A DNA stretch of 64,000 nt from Prunus persica (GCF_000346465.2 NC_034009.1:19611606-19675605), one strand, 5' to 3'. Positions 11,395 through 22,154 are shown, numbered from the stretch's first letter. Notes: a model not told the origin generated them from the letters alone. Numbers and translations: made by a program.

Positions 11395-13241
11395 CTAATC
11401 AAATAATGTTCCAAAATCTACATTATCGTCTGGCACATGCGATTCAGAGGTCTGGGGGTCTACAGGGGCCGTCGTCTGGTGGGGATGCTCGGGATGGACG
11501 GGCTCGGAGGTCAGCGCATCAAAATGCGGGACTGGAATGCCGGACTGTGCGAGGGACTGCAGAATGACAGACATCTGACTCTGAAGAGTGGCCACTTGTG
11601 CTGTCAAAGCAGTGACCTGACTGTTTGACTGCGCTGATGAACGGGGTCTGGGTTCCCTCCGCCTGGCATTCCCCACCCCTCGACAATATGTCCCCGATCT
11701 CCTCCCGAGAGTCTGATCCAATGCCTCCGTCAAGATCTGAAACCCAGCATCCTGTGGAGGATCCACAGACTCGATCGGAGTATCAGGAGGAAGTTGGGAG
11801 GCGGACTCCTGAAGAACCAACTGGCTCTTCTCCACCATCATCGTCTGTTTAGCATAACATAAAATATAAATTAAAACATTCATATAATAACCTTTAAACT
11901 TGAATGCGTAACATAATAATTAAAATGAAATAATACTCACATGAAGGACTCGGCCAATTCATTCCCAGGTCGAACATAAACATCGCCAAAGACGTCGATC
12001 TCTGGGAATTTGGACCCCCCCTAAATTGAACAAGAGAAGAAAAATATTAGTACGAAAATCATTCTTTATGAATAATTAAAAATTAAAAATTAAATAAAAA
12101 TTCTTTTATTATTACCTGCCGACGTGCATCCATCCTATAGGAGAAGGGCCTGGAACCGGAATGATGGAGAAGAGTCTTCTTCTTCCTATTGCCCTTATTG
12201 ACTTTGGCTTTATTCTGTTATACAAAAAATAAAACGTATTAGTTGAAATTGAAATTAAATATAAAACATTAAAAAAGAACATTAATAAGAAAAGTATAAT
12301 AAATTTGAAATTATAAATTACCACAAAAGCGGGCGCCTGAAAATGAGCGCAGAGCCACGCCCAACTATCCTCCCGCCCCTCAAGCTCCTTCGGGCAACCC
12401 TCCTGAAGAGCGACTTCTGGATCATCAAACGCCTCAAAATAGTGGTGCAAGGCGCTCTTCCACTGCTTGTACCTCTCAGAGAAGAGTCTGTTGATGTATG
12501 CCAACGACTCGTCGTCCAGGTCCTCCAAGTTATAGTTCGTCTGCAATAAATTAATTACATACATTTAAATAATAGAAATATAAAATTTGAAAGAAAAAGA
12601 ATTAAAAGGCCTACATACAGACAACTGGCCGCGAACCTCTGTCTTGGTCTCGTCAGGCATCACCTTCCAAGACTTCCATTTCATCGGGCAATGGCTCCGA
12701 ATGACATGACCAATGTCGTGGGCCAAGGAGCTATGCAACTCTGCCGTCGGTGCAGCCCGATGTCGCTCATCGTATCCAATGTTGATACGACTGTTGGTCA
12801 CCCGGGTGACCTTCGCCGTCTTCAACTGCCGACACGGCCCTTGGGTGTTCTTCTTGACTGCAAAGAAAGATGATATTAATGTTAAATAAATAACAAATTT
12901 AACTATAAAATACACACACAAAAATAAAAACAAAAACAAAAACAAAAACAAAAATTAAAAAAAATTATAAATAACTGGAGTTTAAGGATATCTATACCTG
13001 GCTGTGACCCCGACGCATCAGTGGATGTGGTGTCGGTGGTGCTGGCGGGCCGATGATGTCGTCTGGCGCTAACAGGCTGTGCCACTGATGAAGCTGATGA
13101 AGCAGGCGCCTGGGACCCTGCGGGACCAACTGCCAAGTGGTCCATCAGTGGTGGCGCAGTGGCAGCAGATGTCGGGTAAGCCGGGGGCTCCGAACTCTGC
13201 ATAGTCGTCACCGCCCTACGACGTCTAATCAGGTCTGACAT
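11395..13241 (-). CDS. CACTA TnpA-like (plant Transposase_24 type) gene, six exons
   Basis: Likely accessory transposition protein of the CACTA element, expected to bind the subterminal repeats. Exons I can place by GT-AG signals: 13241-12998, 12857-12619, 12540-12322, 12214-12116, 12020-11941 and 11844-11395. Exons 1-5 join in one open frame. Exon 1 is Ser/Ala/Pro-rich low complexity. Exons 2-5 carry the conserved core (RINIGYDERHRAA, HCPMKWKSWKVMPDE, then SKFPEIDVFGDVYVRPGNEL). Exon 6 reads TLGRRSGTYCRGVGNARRRE, then a coiled-coil-like stretch (VTALTAQVATLQSQMSVILQ). With the splice sites I see, exon 5 ends in phase 2, while the exon 6 frame needs phase 0; this is a one-base discrepancy that would shift exon 6. 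Either the acceptor differs or the copy carries an indel. The family name is from recognised motifs, not a search. Confidence 0.65.
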
Positions 13242-13319
13242 CTGCACAATTTCATTAATACACGTACAAATTAATAAAATATACGAATATTTGAAAGCAC
13301 ATACAATTTTATTAAAATT

Positions 13320-14038
13320 CTTGACCTAGGGTTTGCGAATTCGGAGTATCCGGGACTCCGATCCACGATCCGTCGAATCCTAGACGATCCTAGAAATACA
13401 AGGTACACCATACGTGAGTTTGAGTTTGAAACAACGGTCCGAACATAACAAACTCGAAAATCGCACAATGGGCAAAATCCGTTCAAGACTCAAACGGTAA
13501 CCAAATTCCAATCCGAAAACACCTACGCGCTCGTGGAAATAGGGGATTGCACTGGGACCCAATGCAGTGGTGCTACAGTACCCCACGCGCCACCACACGC
13601 ACCGGCAGCGCGTGGGTGTCCAAAGCGATACGAATCGCCGAAAATTTCTAAAAACTAAGGGCCAATGTTCCTACCCTAGGTTCAAAACATCAATTGGAGC
13701 CACTTTTGTTCTCGGATCTACCCCGAAAAATGGCCAGAAGTGGCCGGAATTTAAATTCAAAAACCGGCCGAAACATAGGGTTTTGAAATCGACTGACCTA
13801 TTGCAACAATTACATAAATCCTACCCAACCATCAGCTAAAGCATGTAAAATAGGACAGAAACCATACCTCAATTGTCGGATTTGGTCGCCGGAGGAGAGA
13901 GAACGACAGCGGCAGAGATTCGATGAAAACCGAGGAAATTACGGCGGCTGGCTCGATGGTGACAACGGGGAACCTCTGGGGTACTAGCGTTGTGGCGGCG
14001 TCGTCCAAACTGCACTGGGGTAGGGGCTGAGCTGACGG

Positions 14039-14103
<65 letters not shown>

Positions 14104-14110
14104 AGGCAGA
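13320..14110 (-). repeat. fragment of gypsy-type LTR inside the CACTA element, upstream of the TnpA gene
   Basis: Read on the minus strand it aligns with the LTRs listed elsewhere: a CT microsatellite (14041-14101), then a C-rich stretch, the splice-donor-like AGGTATGG (13869-13862), the AGCTGATGGTTGGGTAGGAT block (13838-13819), the ACAAAAGTGGCTCCAA block near 13700, the CGCGCTGCCGG block near 13600, and the CGGATCGTGGATCGGAG / CTCCGAATTCG block near 13340-13380. It has the same orientation as the TnpA gene and ends just before its first ATG. It lacks both LTR termini. Confidence 0.75.
14041..14101. repeat. (GA)n microsatellite
   Basis: About 30 GA units. On the minus strand this is the CT tract found at the same place in the gypsy LTRs at 42487, 49931 and 61674. 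Confidence 0.9.
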
Positions 14111-14154
14111 AAACTGAAGCTGGGGAAGAAGGAGGCTATCGCGTCGTTTCTGCA

Positions 14155-15395
14155 ATTTTATTCGAGTTTGCGCAACGAAGAACCAAAAGCATCGCGCAAA
14201 ATATTTTAACTGACACTTGCGCAACGACATAAATATACCCTTCGTCGCGCAATATTGTAAATCCCAAATTTAGGCATCACAGTGGGTTTTGCACGACGCA
14301 CAGTCTAATATATTCGTCGCGCAATGTTGTCAATCCGCCAAAATTTTGGGACTTAAGGTTAAGCGGGAGAGATTGAAAACTTTGCGCGACGCTTCCCTTT
14401 TTTAGTCGCGCAATGTTGTCAATCCGCCAAAATTTTGGGACTTAGGGTTAAGCGGGAGAGATTGAAAACTTTGCGCGACGCTTCCCTTTTTTAGTCGCGC
14501 AATGTTGTCAATCCGCCAAAATTTTGGGACTTATGGTTAAGCGGGAGAGATTGAAAACTTTGCGCGACGCTTCCCTTTTTTCGTCGCGCAATGTTGTCAA
14601 TCCGCCAAAATTTTGGGACTTAGGGTTTAGCGGGCGAGTTTGAAAACTTTGTGCGGCGAAGAACACTAGTTTAGTCATGCAAATCCTGTTTCTGTAAACT
14701 CTCAAAATTTTTTGGCTAAGTGTCCGAGGAGAAAAGGGGTGGCGGAGATTGCGCGACGAAGAACACTAGTTTCGTCACGCAAATCCTGTTTCTGTAAACT
14801 CTCAAAATTTTTTGGCTAAGTGTCCGAGGAGAAAAGGGGTGGTTGAGATTGCGCGACGAAGAACACTAGTTTCGTCGCGCAAATCCTATTTCTGTAAACT
14901 CTCAGAATTTTTTGGCTAAGTGTCCGAGGAGAAAAGGGGTGGCTGAGATTGCGCAACGAACACTAGTTTCGTCGCGCAAATCCTATTTCTGTAAACTCTC
15001 AGAATTTTTTGGCTAAGTGTCCGAGGAGAAAAGGGGTGGCTGAGATTGCGCAACGAAGAACACTAGTGTCGTCGCGCAAATCCTGTTTCTGTAAACTCTC
15101 AGAATTTTTTGGCTAAGTGTCCGAGGAGAAAAGCGGTGGCTGAGATTGCGCGACGAAGAACACTAGTTTCGTCGCGCAAATCCTGTTTCTGTAAACTCTC
15201 AGAATTTTTTGGCTAAGTGTCCGAAGAGAATGAGATTGCGCGACGAAGTACACTAGTTTTGTCGCGCAAATCCTGTTTCTGTAAATTCTTAGAATTTTTT
15301 GGCTAAGTGTCCGAGGAGAAAAGGGGTGGCTGAGATTGCGGGACGAAAAGTTGAGATGGCGCGACCAAGGAAATCTGTTCGTCGCGCAAACTCTA
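14155..15395. repeat. interior tandem arrays carrying palindromic CACTA subterminal motifs
   Basis: Two arrays follow each other. The first (about 14290-14640) has four units of roughly 98 bases containing AATCCGCCAAAATTTTGGGA and TTTGCGCGACGCTTCCC. The second (about 14640-15350) has about seven units of 90-112 bases containing GCGCGACGAAGAACACTAGT, then TTCGTCGCGCAAATCC, CTCAGAATTTTTTGGC and GTGTCCGAGGAGAAAAG. In the second array the opposed core motifs frame a short spacer in each unit, so each could fold as a hairpin. The arrays separate the TnpA-like gene from tnp2. Confidence 0.85.
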
Positions 15396-15399
15396 AACC

Positions 15400-16063
15400 C
15401 TAAACCCTAAACCGCGGAAACCATAAACCCGAAACTAGTTTTAATGATCCAACCGGCAAACTTATTTTTTTATATTTCGAGATCGTATATGCCCAAAATC
15501 TGACAAAACAAACGTTAGAAAATCAAGTAATGGTACAAAACATTTCGACGGTACAAAATTTTTCGACGGTTCTAAATGAAAAGTCATGATTTAACATTTT
15601 AACTCCAATTTTGATGATTTTTTACAGCTACTTTTCTTGACCCTATATGAATACAATTACTGAATTTGATCTTCAATTTAAGATGTTTACACTAGGGTGA
15701 TACCACATAATCTTATGTTATACTTAACGAAAGTATAAGTAAACTATTCATTGTTGGTGAATATATGATTTTGATGGCATACGCATTCTATGAAAGTAGT
15801 TTCAATAATCCAGCCGTCAAACGTGTTTGTTTATATTTCGAGATCTTAGGCCCCAAAAATCAGGAAAAAAAAACATTCAGAGATCAAGTATCGGGACAAA
15901 ACTTTTGAACGGTTATAAATAAAAAGTCATGATCTAACGGTTATTTTAACCCCGATTTTGATGATTTTTTACAGCTACACTCCATCACCCTATATGAATA
16001 CAATGAACCAACTCGATCGTCAATTTCGAATATATATGTGTATATAACATATATTATAAAAGA
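15400..16063. repeat. diverged ~365-bp tandem duplication
   Basis: The segment from about 15436 (AGTTTTAATGATCCAACCGG) is repeated in diverged form from about 15801 (AGTTTCAATAATCCAGCCGT), with shared blocks such as TATATTTCGAGATC and TTTTACAGCTAC. No coding function is visible. Confidence 0.65.
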
Positions 16064-16285
16064 ATATATATTTGCACGACGAGTAACATTGTTCGTCGCG
16101 CGACAGATAAGGATTTGTCGCGCAATGTTTTACCTTTACGCGACGACTGCTCTCGGTCGCGCAAATTTTGCGCAACGAGGGTTTCTTGGTAGCGCAAAAT
16201 TGCATCGCGTGACGGAAAATAATTTGTCGCCCAATTTTTTCACTCTGCGCGACGAGATCTTCTTCGTCGCGCAAGAGTTTTCATT
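16064..16285. repeat. second cluster of subterminal-type motifs
   Basis: Eight or so GCGCGACGA / TCGTCGCGCAA motifs in alternating orientation, like those at 10926-11200, just downstream (minus strand) of the tnp2 stop. An arrangement like the element's end, found in the interior, suggests an earlier internal terminus or nested CACTA copy. Confidence 0.6.
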
Positions 16286-16598
16286 TTTGAAAAATGTTTG
16301 GTGTCAATAATTTTCAAACTTTGTATGAAAATGGTTTGGATATATTTATTTATCAATGTTTTATAACAAATGTTTTATCATTTTCATTTTGTAAACGTGT
16401 TTTGTCAAAAAGAAATTTAAAAATTAATATTAAAAGGGTTTGGATATATTGATTTACCAATGTTTTATAACTAAATTTATTTTAATAATGTTTCAGGTGT
16501 CCACATATATAAGGTTTGGATATAACAACTACATATATTCAAACTTTTGTATTACGCAAAGTCTGTACACTAGCATAATAAAATTACAAAAAATTTAA
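16286..16598. other. AT-rich spacer 3' of tnp2
   Basis: No gene. It contains a short diverged repeat (GGTTTGGATATATT at about 16333 and 16438, with TGTTTTATAAC nearby). Confidence 0.4.
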
Positions 16599-19500
16599 TT
16601 ATTCATCATCTGAATTATAGTAACTTTCGTTATCGTCGCTATCATCACTTTTGGTCTCCCAATCCTCCTCCTCCTCCTCTTCCTCTATAACTACATCATC
16701 TGTGTTGCTCGGGCCCACTGCAACATCGAATCTTGGAAGATCCCCGAGGTCAATTGTAATTGACTGAATTGGTATTTCGATTGAAGACACTCCTTGTATT
16801 TGAAACGGTTCTTGTATAACATGTGTATCTTGAAGTGTTTCCGCATCATTTTCCATTGAAGATTCTAAACGTTGGTCAGCCACATTGTGGACGTCGTTGT
16901 CAGTTGGGTTTAGTTCTGGTATAGCATACACATTCTTATGATCCATCTTCTGAACAACTTTCCAACTGCTCCCAGCTTTAGGGTCATCTAGATACACAAT
17001 TTGTGTTGCCATGTTTGCCAAAATGTAAGGGTCGTCATCATACCAAGTTCTGTTAATTTCCAGACAGTAAGCCATGGTTGATTTTAACACTTCCCGGCCT
17101 ATTTGGGTTGCTATCAAACCATCGACACTTAAACATGATCACTTGGTATCGATCTTTGTAAAGCAATTGAACGACAGTTGTGAGTTTGCCATAAAAATCA
17201 ATGTTCGTACTTTCGCCTCCACCTGGGACATGGACACCGCTGTTTTGCGTACACAACTTGTCATCTCGTGCAGCCCCCAAAAATTTGACGCCGTTAATAT
17301 AACAACCCGAAAATAATTCAACGCGAATTGGGCCGAACGCCAAGTTATATAACTCATCACTGTAAGTGGGGGAATTCGATGATTTCAACTTATTCACCTA
17401 ATATAATACAAAACCATTCACATGTTAGTCTGACAAAATTAAATACTACAATTTATATTTGTCAAATACAAAACACTTATAACTTACATAATCCAAAAAC
17501 TATTGTGGAAACAATTCACGGTGTTTCTGGGCAACTAAATGTGATGGATGTTCTCGCGTCATCATCTCTTCATACTCATCTAAGTATGCCATTATCTCAT
17601 CACAATTGTTCAGTATGAACCAATGCGCTACCTCCATGTCGTTTCTAGAAAACGACTCTCCTCGTCCAGGATCTCCAAAGGGTCGTGCGCTTTGGGCAAA
17701 AACAGAAAGTTTTTCCTTTCTCATACCTCAGTCGTTATTGCGCTGAGGACGATTGAAAGTACGCGACTCATATGAACCCACGCCTCTATAATTGATCCTT
17801 CGGGCTTTGCCCTGTTGCGTACACTTTTTTTCAGCTCTCCGAGAAGCCTGTCAAAATAAAACGATATGATACAAATTAGCAAGTCTATGATAATAATGCA
17901 TACACAAACGATAAGGATTATATACCTTTCTATTGGATACATCTAGCGATAGTTGACAGGACCAGCAAGCAATGCCTCTTCTGACAAGTGAACCATCACG
18001 TGCATCATACTTGTGAAGAAAGCTGGAGGAAATATCATCTCAAACTTGCATAGGACTTGGACAATGTCATGGCGCAACTGAAACATGTCTGTCTTTCTCA
18101 ATGTTTTTGCCGTCAGTTGGGAAAAAAATCTAGACAACAACATGATTGGCTTCACAACATCTTCCGGCAATAGATGTCGAATACCCACAGGATGTAGGCG
18201 TTGCATAAACACATGGCAGTCATAGCTCTTCAGTCCAGTAAATTTACCCCCGTCAACATTCACGCAACGTGCGATATTAGAAGCATACCCATCAGGAAAC
18301 TTTACAGACGAAACAAACTTTAGAAACTCTTTTTTGTCATTTGGTTTCATAGAAAAGAATGCAAGATCCCTTCTAGCTTTATCACTGTCCCTGTTCATCC
18401 ATAAACCTCTTCGTATGCCCATTCTTTCCAAATCAAGACGGGCTTTGATTGTGTCCTTTGTCTTGCCCTCGATATCTAGAATCGTGCCCACCAATGTGTC
18501 AAATACATTTTTCTCAACATGCATCACATCTAGATTGTGCCTCAATTTGAGTTTCGACCAATATGGGAGCTCAAAAAACATAGGCTTGTGAGTCCAGTTC
18601 ATATGTGTAGAAGGTCTGGTCCGACTAACTGTTTTTCTGAACGGAGCAAAATCCAAACGGTTAAGCTGTTCCAAGATCTCATCACCGGACCATTCTGTAG
18701 GTCTGAGGCGACGCTCTGTGTTCCCGTCGAACTCTTTATCTTTTTCCCGCCACTCGTGGTCCCATGGCAACCATCTCCGATGACCAAGGTAACAAACTTT
18801 TCCCGCATGCCAACCAGAAGTTACATCTTCCTTGCATATAGGACATGCCATATAACCCTTTGTGCTCTACCCAGAAACCATTGCATATGCTGGAAAATCA
18901 TTCACAGTCCACATATCTGCTGCCCGCAAAGTAAACATCTTCCCAGTTGATTTATCGTACGTGCGAACACCGTTTGTCCATAAATCCTTCAGCTCATCAA
19001 CCAGCGGCCTTAAGTAAACATCGATTGACCTCCCAGGATCTTCAGTTATCAAAACAGTCATCATCATGTATTCTTTTTTCATGCATTTCCAAGGCGGCAA
19101 ATTATATGGGAATACGAAAATCGGCCAAGTGCTGTGGTGTTGGTTTAGAACCCAATATGGATTGAATCCGTCAGTGGCAAGTCCCAATCTCGCATTTCGG
19201 GGATCAGCAGCAAACTCGGGGAACGTTCGATCGAACTCTTTCCATGCCTCCTTATCTGCAGGATGCCGCATCACATCATCGTCTACCCGTTTTTCCTTAT
19301 GCCTTCTCATGTCTGTAGCAGTATGCGTCGACATATACAATCGCTGCAACCTAGGTTTCAGGGGCAGATAACGCATGACTTTTTGTGGGATCTTAGTCAT
19401 TCTATTCTGAGATGTCATTTTGAACCTCGACTCATTGCATATAGGGCATGTCTCCAACGTTTCATGCTCCTTGTAGAATAACATGCAATTATTTTTGCAA

Positions 19501-20100
19501 GCATGAATTTTTTCATAACCCAATCCAAGACCATTCAACACCTTCTGCGCGTGTTTATGGTCTTTCGGCAAACAATTGTCTGTCGGAAGCATTCTCTTGA
19601 AAACTCCCAAAAAGTAATCGAAACACAGGTTCGACATACGATACTTTATTTTTCCGTGCATTAGCTCTACAATGGCCGTGAGAACGGAAAAGCTCTCGCA
19701 CCCCGGGTATAGCTCTTGGTTGGCATTTTTTAACAGTTTTTCATATTGTTCAAACTCCGCGCTGTCTATTGGTGTAGGCACGTCATCTTCCCCTTCGTGA
19801 TTGATGTTGGTTGATGCAAATGGAAAAGCATCCTGTATGATATCCATGACTTGATCATTAGGATCCACAATAGGTTCAACACTGTCCATTCTTGTGGCAT
19901 TTGAAGATGAAGCATGGTCTAATTGTTCCCCATGAAGGTTCCAAATGCTATATGTCTCAATCATTCCATTCCTTACTAAATGAAATCCAACATTTTCAAT
20001 TGTCTCCCACAACGTGTTATTACACCTCCTACAAGGACATCGGATTCTAGTTGCACCCGGGTTGTGTCTACGTGCAAACTCAATAAAATCCTCGATCCCA
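16599..20100 (-). pseudogene. CACTA tnp2 transposase, 5'-truncated and disabled
   Basis: Large DDE-type transposase of En/Spm elements. Conserved parts in order are IEDFIEFARRHNPG and CPCRRCNN (N-terminal zinc region, from about 20100), ESFSVLTAIVELMHGKIKYR, ETCPICNESRF, ATDGFNPYW, ACPICKEDVTSGWH, NLDVMHVEKNV and then the C-terminal DUF4216-like region (YSDELYNLAFGP, TWYDDDPYILA, YLDDPKAGSSWKVVQK) with an acidic tail. Three in-frame TAG codons replace tryptophans expected in the family: 18867-18869 (after MVSG), 17943-17945 (after GPVNYR) and 17500-17502 (after HRELFPQ). A one-base insertion shifts the frame near 17064 (GLLS to EINRTWY). Introns appear at about 17925-17851 and 17490-17400. 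The open frame runs on to 20294, but the part above 20100 is resistance-gene 3' flank, not transposase. Confidence 0.85.
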
Positions 20101-20467
20101 AGAAGGTGATGACTGGTCCAATGTACATTCTTTTTGTTCCAGATATTACTGTGGAAGGGATTTGCGTTTTCTTTGCAAGTGAAAGAAAATGCAGAATTTG
20201 GTTCCAGGTAATGTGTAAAGTTTCTTTTGCTAAAACAAGAAAAAGAAAAGAAAAGAATAAAATAATTTGGCTTCCGGCAACGTGTAGAATTCAATTCATG
20301 GTTGCGGTCCTTTCCTTTGCAATTTGCAGGATTTATGTCAAGTATAAAATAAATAAAATATAAAAAAAATAATTATTTAAAAAAAAAAGAAAGGAAAATT
20401 CATCTTAAATAGTTCCTGTCAACGTGGGTGGGAAAAACAATTGAAGAAAAGTTTAAATAAAAAACTT
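20101..20467 (-). repeat. TNL 3' flank, copy 1
   Basis: Matches 58391-58800 (AAGAAGGTGATGACTGGTCC, then ATTACTGTGGAAGGGATTTG and TTTGGCTTCCGGCAA). It lies immediately 3' of the C-JID exon in both places and so marks the shared end of both TNL gene copies. Confidence 0.8.
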
Positions 20468-21268
20468 TTAAGATGCGCCAAACACCCCTCCCACTGCTAA
20501 TTGTTTATCCACAGCACTCGATTGATTAGTCCGAACAAATGCGTCATGGCTCCGTCTTGCTCCATCATCCGGCCGTGCGTCATGGCTCCGTCCTGCCCCA
20601 TTATCAGTTCCCCCAGAAAAATTCAGATATGGTTCCACTGCTAATTGTTCATGTATAACACTGCCCCTGAAAAATGCGTCATCAACTCCCCCTGAAAAAT
20701 TCTGATTTGTTTCCAAATCATACGAATGAGGATCCGGATTATCCATATTTTCCTTCATGACTTTGTCCCATTCTAAATGAACCCCTGTCTTCTTCACTCT
20801 CACAAAATCAACATCATGAGGCTTTACAAGAATCGATACGTGGTCACCGCCTTCCAAATGGAGCACATCGTTTGACAATTGTCCTTGCCAAAGATAATGG
20901 TCTTCAGGTTCATTTGACAATTGTCTCTGCCAAAGATAATGGTCCTCAGGTCTCCACCAACGGAAATGGTCTTCAAGTTCACTGTAAGTTTTTAAGGAGG
21001 CAAATGCTATCTTGGTGTGCAAAGCAGTTTGTTTGGTAAGATTTCTAACGATAACGCCAATAGGACCTTCAGAATCTTCAAGTTTTGGGCCAAAAACAGA
21101 ATAAGAGTAAACGAAGCATATAGTCAACCCTTTTAAATCAAGACCCATGGTTTTTTGAGGAACTTCAAAGAAGACGATACCATCCACATCATTGACGATT
21201 TTGAACCACTCAGGAATATCATAAATTCCGTTCAAATAAATTCCACCAAATCCGCAAGAAGTCCATCT
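20468..21268 (-). pseudogene. second C-JID exon of the TNL gene (module 2)
   Basis: Post-LRR jelly-roll/Ig-like domain (C-JID) found at the C-terminus of TIR-NB-LRR proteins, where it helps recognise ligands. The exon starts at an acceptor CTGCAG (21269-21271) with RWTSCGFGGIYL, then DIPEWFKIVND, VPQKTMGLDLKGLTICF, LWQGQLSND, VRVKKTGVHLEWDKVM and a variable tail ending GVFGAS. It is open to its stop. A 14-residue segment is doubled: PEDHYLWQRQLSNE followed at once by PEDHYLWQGQLSND, a 42-base tandem duplication absent from the copies at 27.5 kb and 59.2 kb. It can no longer be reached from the TNL start because of the copia insertion and the frameshift in the preceding LRR exon. Confidence 0.8.
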
Positions 21269-21330
21269 CTGCACACCAGAAGCAATACATTCTCATACAT
21301 GCATGCATATATCATTACACGGGCAGTCAG

Positions 21331-21356
21331 ATTGTGTGTGTGTGTCTGTGTGTGTC

Positions 21357-21405
<49 letters not shown>

Positions 21406-21424
21406 GACAGACCGACCGACCGAC
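21331..21424. repeat. compound microsatellite at the LRR2 splice donor
   Basis: On the minus strand the exon ends CTACAG and the intron starts with GTCG repeats, then GTCT, then (CT)n, then (AC)n. The corresponding introns at 27864-27905 and 59587-59645 also start in microsatellite. Confidence 0.85.
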
Positions 21425-22154
21425 CTGTAGGATGTTGTTCCTAAAATCGGCAGTCAGATTGGTGCAGCCTTCCATATGAATCCTTGTCATGGAGTTTAAT
21501 GACTTATCCAAGCCTGGAACCTCAGTGAGTTTGAACGAATCATTTAGATACAATTCTCTCATATTCGACATTTTTGAAAAATCTGGAATTGTTTCCAATT
21601 CTGGGCAGTCATTTGCTTTCAGAACATACAAGTTGGTTGGTAAATCTGGGATAGCACGAAGTCTTCTGCATGCATTTAAACACAAGACCTTGAGCTTTGA
21701 AAGACCAGCGAGGCTTGGCAGGCTACAAAAGTGATTGTCTCCAAGAAGCAGATGTTCTAAGGAAATTAGGCTACATAGATCCTTAGGGATTCCATCCTCA
21801 GTTAACAAGTAGCAGCCTGCAAGACATAACGCTATTAAAGAGTTTAAGCCATGTAAGGAAAGGGGTAAAAGATGGAATTTCAAAATTCTCACCAGATAGA
21901 GATAAAATTCTCAAGTTCTTCAATTTTACTATGGAAGATGGAATTTGTCTGATGCGCGTGTTATCTGCTTGCAAAATTGTCAATGATACCATGTCCCCTA
22001 AGCCATCAGCCAAGTTTTCAAATCTCCAACAACCATCAAGTATAAGAGTTTCAATAGACTTGGATTTATAGAAATTCAGTGGGAGATCCCCTAGACAGGT
22101 GCAGCCTTCAAGATTTACCAAAGAAAGTCTTCCAAGATGCCCGATGGATGAGTG
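21425..22154 (-). pseudogene. second LRR block of the TNL gene (module 2), 3' part
   Basis: Leucine-rich repeats continuing the exon that begins at 27799, on the other side of the copia element. Reads SSIGHLGRLSLVNLEGC, LILDGCWRFENLADGLGDMV, IPSSIVKLKNLRILSLSG and, in another frame, CSLISLEHLLLGDNHFCSLP, LRAIPDLPTNLYVLKANDCP, MTRIHMEGCTNLTADFRNN. Compared with the copy at 60.0 kb, an about 8-base deletion and a 3-base gain near 21800-21835 shift the frame between the FLTWLKLFN and LLTEDGIPKDL parts. The exon ends at a donor after CTACAG (21425). The junction at 22150-22154 is the target duplication GAGTG. Confidence 0.85.

Larger units (their letters stand above)
10911..20100 (-). mobile_element. 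CACTA (En/Spm-like) transposon, right end deleted
   Basis: It begins with CACTACTACATTTTACG, the hallmark CACTA terminus, after a flank ending GAT. The paralogous block at 56.4 kb runs uninterrupted past the same point (GTTTGTGAT then GTTTCATG), so it is an unoccupied copy of the insertion site. Inside are subterminal repeats, a TnpA-like gene (13241-11395), repeat arrays and a tnp2 transposase (about 20100-16599), both genes on the minus strand. No inverted CACTA end exists on the right. At about 20100 the transposase stops abruptly against sequence homologous to the 3' flank of the TNL copy at 58391. The right terminus, the 5' end of tnp2 and the original right flank are therefore gone. Confidence 0.85.

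Noticed and set aside
13990..14232. Open frame with an RERERE run
   Set aside because: It is the translation of the GA microsatellite inside the LTR fragment, with no protein features.
17500..18869. Stop-codon reassignment or selenocysteine-like recoding in tnp2
   Set aside because: All other genes here use TAG as a stop, there is an additional frameshift, and plant nuclear genes do not recode TAG.
18334..18950. Plus-strand frames opposite tnp2
   Set aside because: They are shadows of the transposase; composition and lack of motifs do not support genes.
20101..20294. N-terminal extension of the tnp2 transposase
   Set aside because: It is homologous to the TNL 3' flank at 58391 and joined to tnp2 by deletion.
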